The translations under genes were made by a program, and so were the position numbers. The notes under the pieces were generated by a model. It was not told the origin of the DNA and made no database searches. It worked only from the letters and a program-made list of their open reading frames with translations. A DNA stretch of 8,906 nucleotides from contig CAMPIG010000183.1 in the NCBI GenBank assembly GCA_946886255.1, positions 1 to 8,906 of the forward strand, written 5' to 3'. Below are positions 6,436 to 8,906 of this stretch, one piece after another; positions within the stretch are counted from its first letter, which is position 1; every line of letters begins with the position of its first letter. This DNA is from an uncultured Cellvibrio sp. (lineage in GTDB: Bacteria; Pseudomonadota; Gammaproteobacteria; Pseudomonadales; Cellvibrionaceae).

Positions 6436-8223
6436 ATGCGCAGTGAGTACTGTGGCGCTTTAAATGCCTCTTTTATTGATCAGGAAGTGACCCTCTGTGG
6501 ATGGGTTGATCGTCGTCGCGACCACGGCGGAGTGATTTTTATCGATCTGCGTGACCGCGACGGCATCGTACAGGTGGTGTTTGATCCTGATGGCAAAGAG
6601 AATTTTGCGCTCGCAGACAAAGTGCGCGGCGAATATGTCTTGCAAGTCACTGGTAAAGTCCGTGCCCGCACAGCGGCTACAGTGAACCCGAACATGCCAA
6701 CCGGTGAGATTGAGGTGTATGGCACAGGCTTGAAGATCCTCAACGAAGCTGAAACCATCCCGTTCCCCCTCGACAGCTATGCCAACGTCGGTGAAGACGT
6801 ACGCTTGAAGTACCGTTTCCTGGACTTGCGGCGTACCGAGATGCAGAAGAATCTGCGTTTCCGTTCGCAGGTAACCAGTGCTATTCGGCGTTACCTGGAC
6901 ACCAATGGCTTCATTGATGTGGAAACCCCGATCCTGACCCGTGCTACTCCGGAAGGCGCGCGCGACTATCTGGTGCCGTCGCGGACTCACGATGGCAAGT
7001 TCTTCGCCTTGCCCCAATCACCGCAGCTGTTCAAACAATTGCTGATGGTGGCGGGTTTTGATCGTTACTATCAAATCGCCAAGTGCTTCCGCGATGAAGA
7101 CCTGCGTGCGGACCGCCAGCCGGAATTCACCCAGATCGATATTGAAACCTCCTTTATGTCGCAAGAGCAGATCATGTCGGTAACCGAAGGCATGGTGCGC
7201 GAACTGTTCCGCGATTTGATGGGCGTGGAATTCCCTGAATTGCAACGTATGCCTTTCTCCGAAGCGATCGCCAAATACGGTTCGGACAAACCCGATATGC
7301 GTATTCCGTTGGAGATGGTGGATATCAAGGATCTGGTAACCGATGTGGAGTTTAAGGTCTTCGCCGGTCCGGCTAATGACCCGAAAGCCCGCGTTACTGC
7401 GCTGAAGGTACCCGGCGGCAACGATAAACTGACTCGCAAACAAATTGACGACTACACCAAATTTGTCGGCATTTATGGTGCGAAAGGTTTGGCCTATATC
7501 AAGGTTAACGATAAATCTGATCTGGAAGAAGGTTTGCAATCGCCCATCGTGAAGAACCTGCCGGTGCCGGTGCGTGCCGCGATTCTTGATCGCGTTGGTG
7601 CGGAAAATGGCGACCTGATCTTCTTCGGCGCTGACAAGCATAAAATCGTTACTGAGGCTCTGGGGGCTTTGCGCTGCAAGTTGGGCGCGGACCTTAACCT
7701 CTATACCTGCGAGTGGGCGCCACTGTGGGTGGTGGATTTTCCCATGTTCGAAGAGGACGATAAAGGTAACTGGAGCGCGTTACATCATCCGTTCACCGCG
7801 CCTTCCTGCTCCCCGGAAGAACTGGCTGCTAACCCTGGTACCGCATTGTCACAGGCGTATGACCTGGTATTGAACGGCACGGAATTGGGCGGTGGTTCGG
7901 TTCGTATCCACACCCAGCCCATGCAGCAGGCCGTATTTAATCTGTTGGGTATTAACGAAGAAGAGCAGCGCGAAAAATTCGGCTTCCTGCTGGATGCGTT
8001 GAAGTACGGCGCCCCACCACACGGCGGTCTGGCCTTCGGTCTTGACCGTTTGATCATGCTGATGACCGGCTCCAGCTCAATCCGCGACGTTATCGCCTTC
8101 CCCAAAACCCAGAGCGCCGCGTGTGTTATGACCGATGCGCCGGGCGCGGTGGATGAGTTACAACTGCGTGAGTTGCATATTCGTTTGAGAAAGAAAGAGC
8201 AAATCGCTCCTGTTTCTGAGTAG
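6436..8223 (+). CDS. aspS: Aspartyl-tRNA synthetase, bacterial type
   Basis: A 595-residue class II synthetase that joins aspartate to tRNA in the cytoplasm. Domains in order are an N-terminal OB-fold anticodon domain (about 1-105), the catalytic core split by the bacterial GAD insertion (about 290-420), and the core's end. Visible signatures include motif 1 ending near [13 protein letters not shown], the aspartate-site QSPQLFK (194-200), motif 2 [14 protein letters not shown] with Arg219, and motif 3 GGLAFGLDR with Arg538. Position 30 is His within RRRDHGG, where E. coli has Leu, and position 81 is Ala, where E. coli has Lys. The His matches the Pseudomonas aeruginosa enzyme, which also charges tRNA-Asn, so this one may be non-discriminating. 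The ATG at 6436 follows AGGA with seven bases between. yebC follows on the same strand after a repeat-filled gap. Confidence 0.98.
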   Translation: MRSEYCGALNASFIDQEVTLCGWVDRRRDHGGVIFIDLRDRDGIVQVVFDPDGKENFALADKVRGEYVLQVTGKVRARTAATVNPNMPTGEIEVYGTGLKILNEAETIPFPLDSYANVGEDVRLKYRFLDLRRTEMQKNLRFRSQVTSAIRRYLDTNGFIDVETPILTRATPEGARDYLVPSRTHDGKFFALPQSPQLFKQLLMVAGFDRYYQIAKCFRDEDLRADRQPEFTQIDIETSFMSQEQIMSVTEGMVRELFRDLMGVEFPELQRMPFSEAIAKYGSDKPDMRIPLEMVDIKDLVTDVEFKVFAGPANDPKARVTALKVPGGNDKLTRKQIDDYTKFVGIYGAKGLAYIKVNDKSDLEEGLQSPIVKNLPVPVRAAILDRVGAENGDLIFFGADKHKIVTEALGALRCKLGADLNLYTCEWAPLWVVDFPMFEEDDKGNWSALHHPFTAPSCSPEELAANPGTALSQAYDLVLNGTELGGGSVRIHTQPMQQAVFNLLGINEEEQREKFGFLLDALKYGAPPHGGLAFGLDRLIMLMTGSSSIRDVIAFPKTQSAACVMTDAPGAVDELQLRELHIRLRKKEQIAPVSE

Positions 8224-8233
8224 TGTCGGTAAG

Positions 8234-8335
8234 GGAATTGGGTTGCGAGGTGCGAGACACGCCGTAAACCCATCCTTGGGGGCTCAACAACGGCATCCAT
8301 GCCGTTGATGGTCTCGCACCCCGCAACCCAATTCC
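8234..8335. repeat. 102-bp long inverted repeat with inner hairpins
   Basis: Arms at 8234-8258 and 8311-8335 are 25 bp each and complementary except for one position (A8248 opposite C8321). The 52-bp interior holds two more stems: CCCA/TGGG (8269-8272, 8277-8280) and a perfect 9-bp stem CAACGGCAT/ATGCCGTTG (8288-8296, 8299-8307) with a two-base loop. Folded, it is a three-way junction on a long stem. It carries no open frame of its own, no T run and no clear target duplication. It starts 11 bases after the aspS stop. I recall similar intergenic elements with the GGCAT-ATGCC core in related gammaproteobacteria, so a dispersed non-coding repeat or MITE-like element is the likely nature. In the aspS transcript it could stabilise the 3' end. 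Confidence 0.85.
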
Positions 8336-8343
8336 TCGATGGT

Positions 8344-8360
8344 ATGTAGGTGATGTAGGT
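8344..8360 (+). repeat. Tandem 8-bp direct repeat leading into the REP element
   Basis: ATGTAGGT occurs at 8344-8351 and 8353-8360 with one base between. The second copy contains the GTAG head of the REP element; the first may be the remnant of an earlier REP head or a small slippage duplication. Confidence 0.5.
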
Positions 8361-8386
8361 CGGATTAGCCGCAGGCGTAATCCGAC
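8355..8386 (+). repeat. REP-like element with GTAG head
   Basis: GTAG (8355-8358) is followed by a hairpin with arms GTCGGATTA (8359-8367) and TAATCCGAC (8378-8386). Inside, GCC (8368-8370) pairs with GGC (8374-8376) across the loop GCA, leaving G8377 as a single-base bulge. A GTAG or GGAG tetranucleotide before an imperfect palindrome with a bulge is the hallmark of REP sequences moved by REP-associated tyrosine transposases (RAYTs). No RAYT gene is in the window, so it would act in trans. It ends 26 bases before the yebC ATG and so would lie in or near the yebC leader. Confidence 0.78.
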
Positions 8387-8401
8387 ACAATAAGAAAGTT
8401 T

Positions 8402-8406
8402 GGAGG
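8402..8406 (+). promoter_or_regulatory. Strong ribosome binding site of yebC
   Basis: GGAGG lies six bases before the ATG at 8413, near the ideal, and fixes the MAGHSKW start. It is the best ribosome site in the window. Confidence 0.75.
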
Positions 8407-8412
8407 AAAACC

Positions 8413-8906
8413 ATGGCTGGCCACAGCAAATGGGCAAATATCAAACACCGTAAAGCCCGTCAAGACGCCAAAAAAGGCAAAGTCTTCACCAAGGTTATTC
8501 GTGAACTGACCGTTGCGGCCAAAGGTGGGCCCAACCCGGCCGATAACCCCCGTCTGCGTGCAGCAGTCGATAAGGCGCTCAGCGAAAACATGAAGCGCGA
8601 CACTATCGACAAAGCCATCGCGCGCGGCGCCGGCACTGCTGATGGGGACAACTACGAAGAAATTACCTACGAAGGCTATGGTGTCGGCGGTGTTGCTTTC
8701 ATCGTGGAATGCATGACGGACAACCGCAATCGCACCGTGGGTGAGGTACGTCACGCCTTTACCAAACGCGGCGGAAATCTGGGTACCGACGGTTCGGTCG
8801 CCTATTTATTCAGTCGTAAAGGGCAAATCAGTTTTGAGCCGGGCATTGATGAAGACAAATTAATGGAAGCTGCATTGGAAGCCGGTGCTGACGATGTGAT
8901 TACCAA
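8413..8906 (+). CDS. yebC: YebC/TACO1 family translation factor, N-terminal two thirds
   Basis: The frame begins with the family's near-invariant [15 protein letters not shown] and runs 164 codons to the right edge without a stop; the usual length is about 240-250 residues, so the C-terminal part lies outside. Other family segments present are [33 protein letters not shown] and [14 protein letters not shown]. The protein is cytoplasmic. Work on bacterial YebC and on mitochondrial TACO1 links the family to relief of ribosome stalling at proline-rich stretches; older annotation as a transcriptional regulator (PmpR-like) may be indirect. It follows aspS on the same strand, and in many gammaproteobacteria the Holliday junction genes ruvC, ruvA and ruvB come next, which cannot be seen here. 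Its leader contains or adjoins a REP element. Confidence 0.97.
   Translation, partial: MAGHSKWANIKHRKARQDAKKGKVFTKVIRELTVAAKGGPNPADNPRLRAAVDKALSENMKRDTIDKAIARGAGTADGDNYEEITYEGYGVGGVAFIVECMTDNRNRTVGEVRHAFTKRGGNLGTDGSVAYLFSRKGQISFEPGIDEDKLMEAALEAGADDVIT

Noticed and set aside
7018..7641. Leftward 207-codon open frame opposite aspS
   Set aside because: The plus strand is clearly aspS with all class II motifs; the opposite frame is a by-product of codon bias.
8234..8335. Integron attC site
   Set aside because: The RYYYAAC and GTTRRRY core sites are absent, the fold has extra inner hairpins, and it sits between housekeeping genes with no cassette or integrase.
7785..8444. Leftward 219-codon open frame crossing the aspS-yebC gap
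   Set aside because: It begins inside yebC, passes through both intergenic repeats and ends opposite aspS, with no ribosome site or recognisable domain.

Overview
The window looks like chromosomal DNA of a gammaproteobacterium of moderate GC, most like the Pseudomonas/Cellvibrio side of the class. The evidence is the block FmdB-type zinc-ribbon gene, aspS, yebC in that order on one strand, an AspRS of bacterial type whose N-terminal domain resembles that of pseudomonads, and a REP element of the GTAG type. The genus-level guess (Cellvibrionaceae) is inference from general impression, not proof.

Layout. Positions 1-1698 hold a leftward pair: a MATCAP/DUF1704 ('QEGLA motif') putative zinc metallopeptidase (355-1698) and, overlapping its stop codon by one base, the first 118 codons of an unrecognised gene that runs off the left edge. 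Positions 1699-1946 are a divergent control region containing a near-ideal 13-bp-arm palindrome, a consensus -10 box and a 13-bp direct repeat. Rightward from there come a small stand-alone Rieske [2Fe-2S] protein (1947-2258), a 943-residue DUF349 coiled-coil protein (2376-5207) with mtgA packed directly behind it (5217-5933, GTG start), then the FmdB-type zinc ribbon (6096-6380), aspS (6436-8223) and the 5' two thirds of yebC (8413 to the right edge). The 189 bp between aspS and yebC are almost filled by two structured repeats: a 102-bp long inverted repeat with inner hairpins, and a REP-like hairpin.

How the genes fit together. MtgA polymerises lipid II glycan strands in the periplasm; its tight coupling to the DUF349 protein is the only clue here to what that protein does. 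The FmdB-like protein, AspRS and YebC form a housekeeping block around translation: YebC relatives help ribosomes through difficult proline-containing stretches, and AspRS charges tRNA-Asp and, judging from His30 and Ala81, possibly also tRNA-Asn for later amidation. The MATCAP-like protein and its coupled partner are the least understood part. No rRNA, tRNA, CRISPR array, insertion sequence, integrase or phage gene is visible; most of the window is ordinary core genome, with interest concentrated in the left-hand gene pair and in the intergenic structures.
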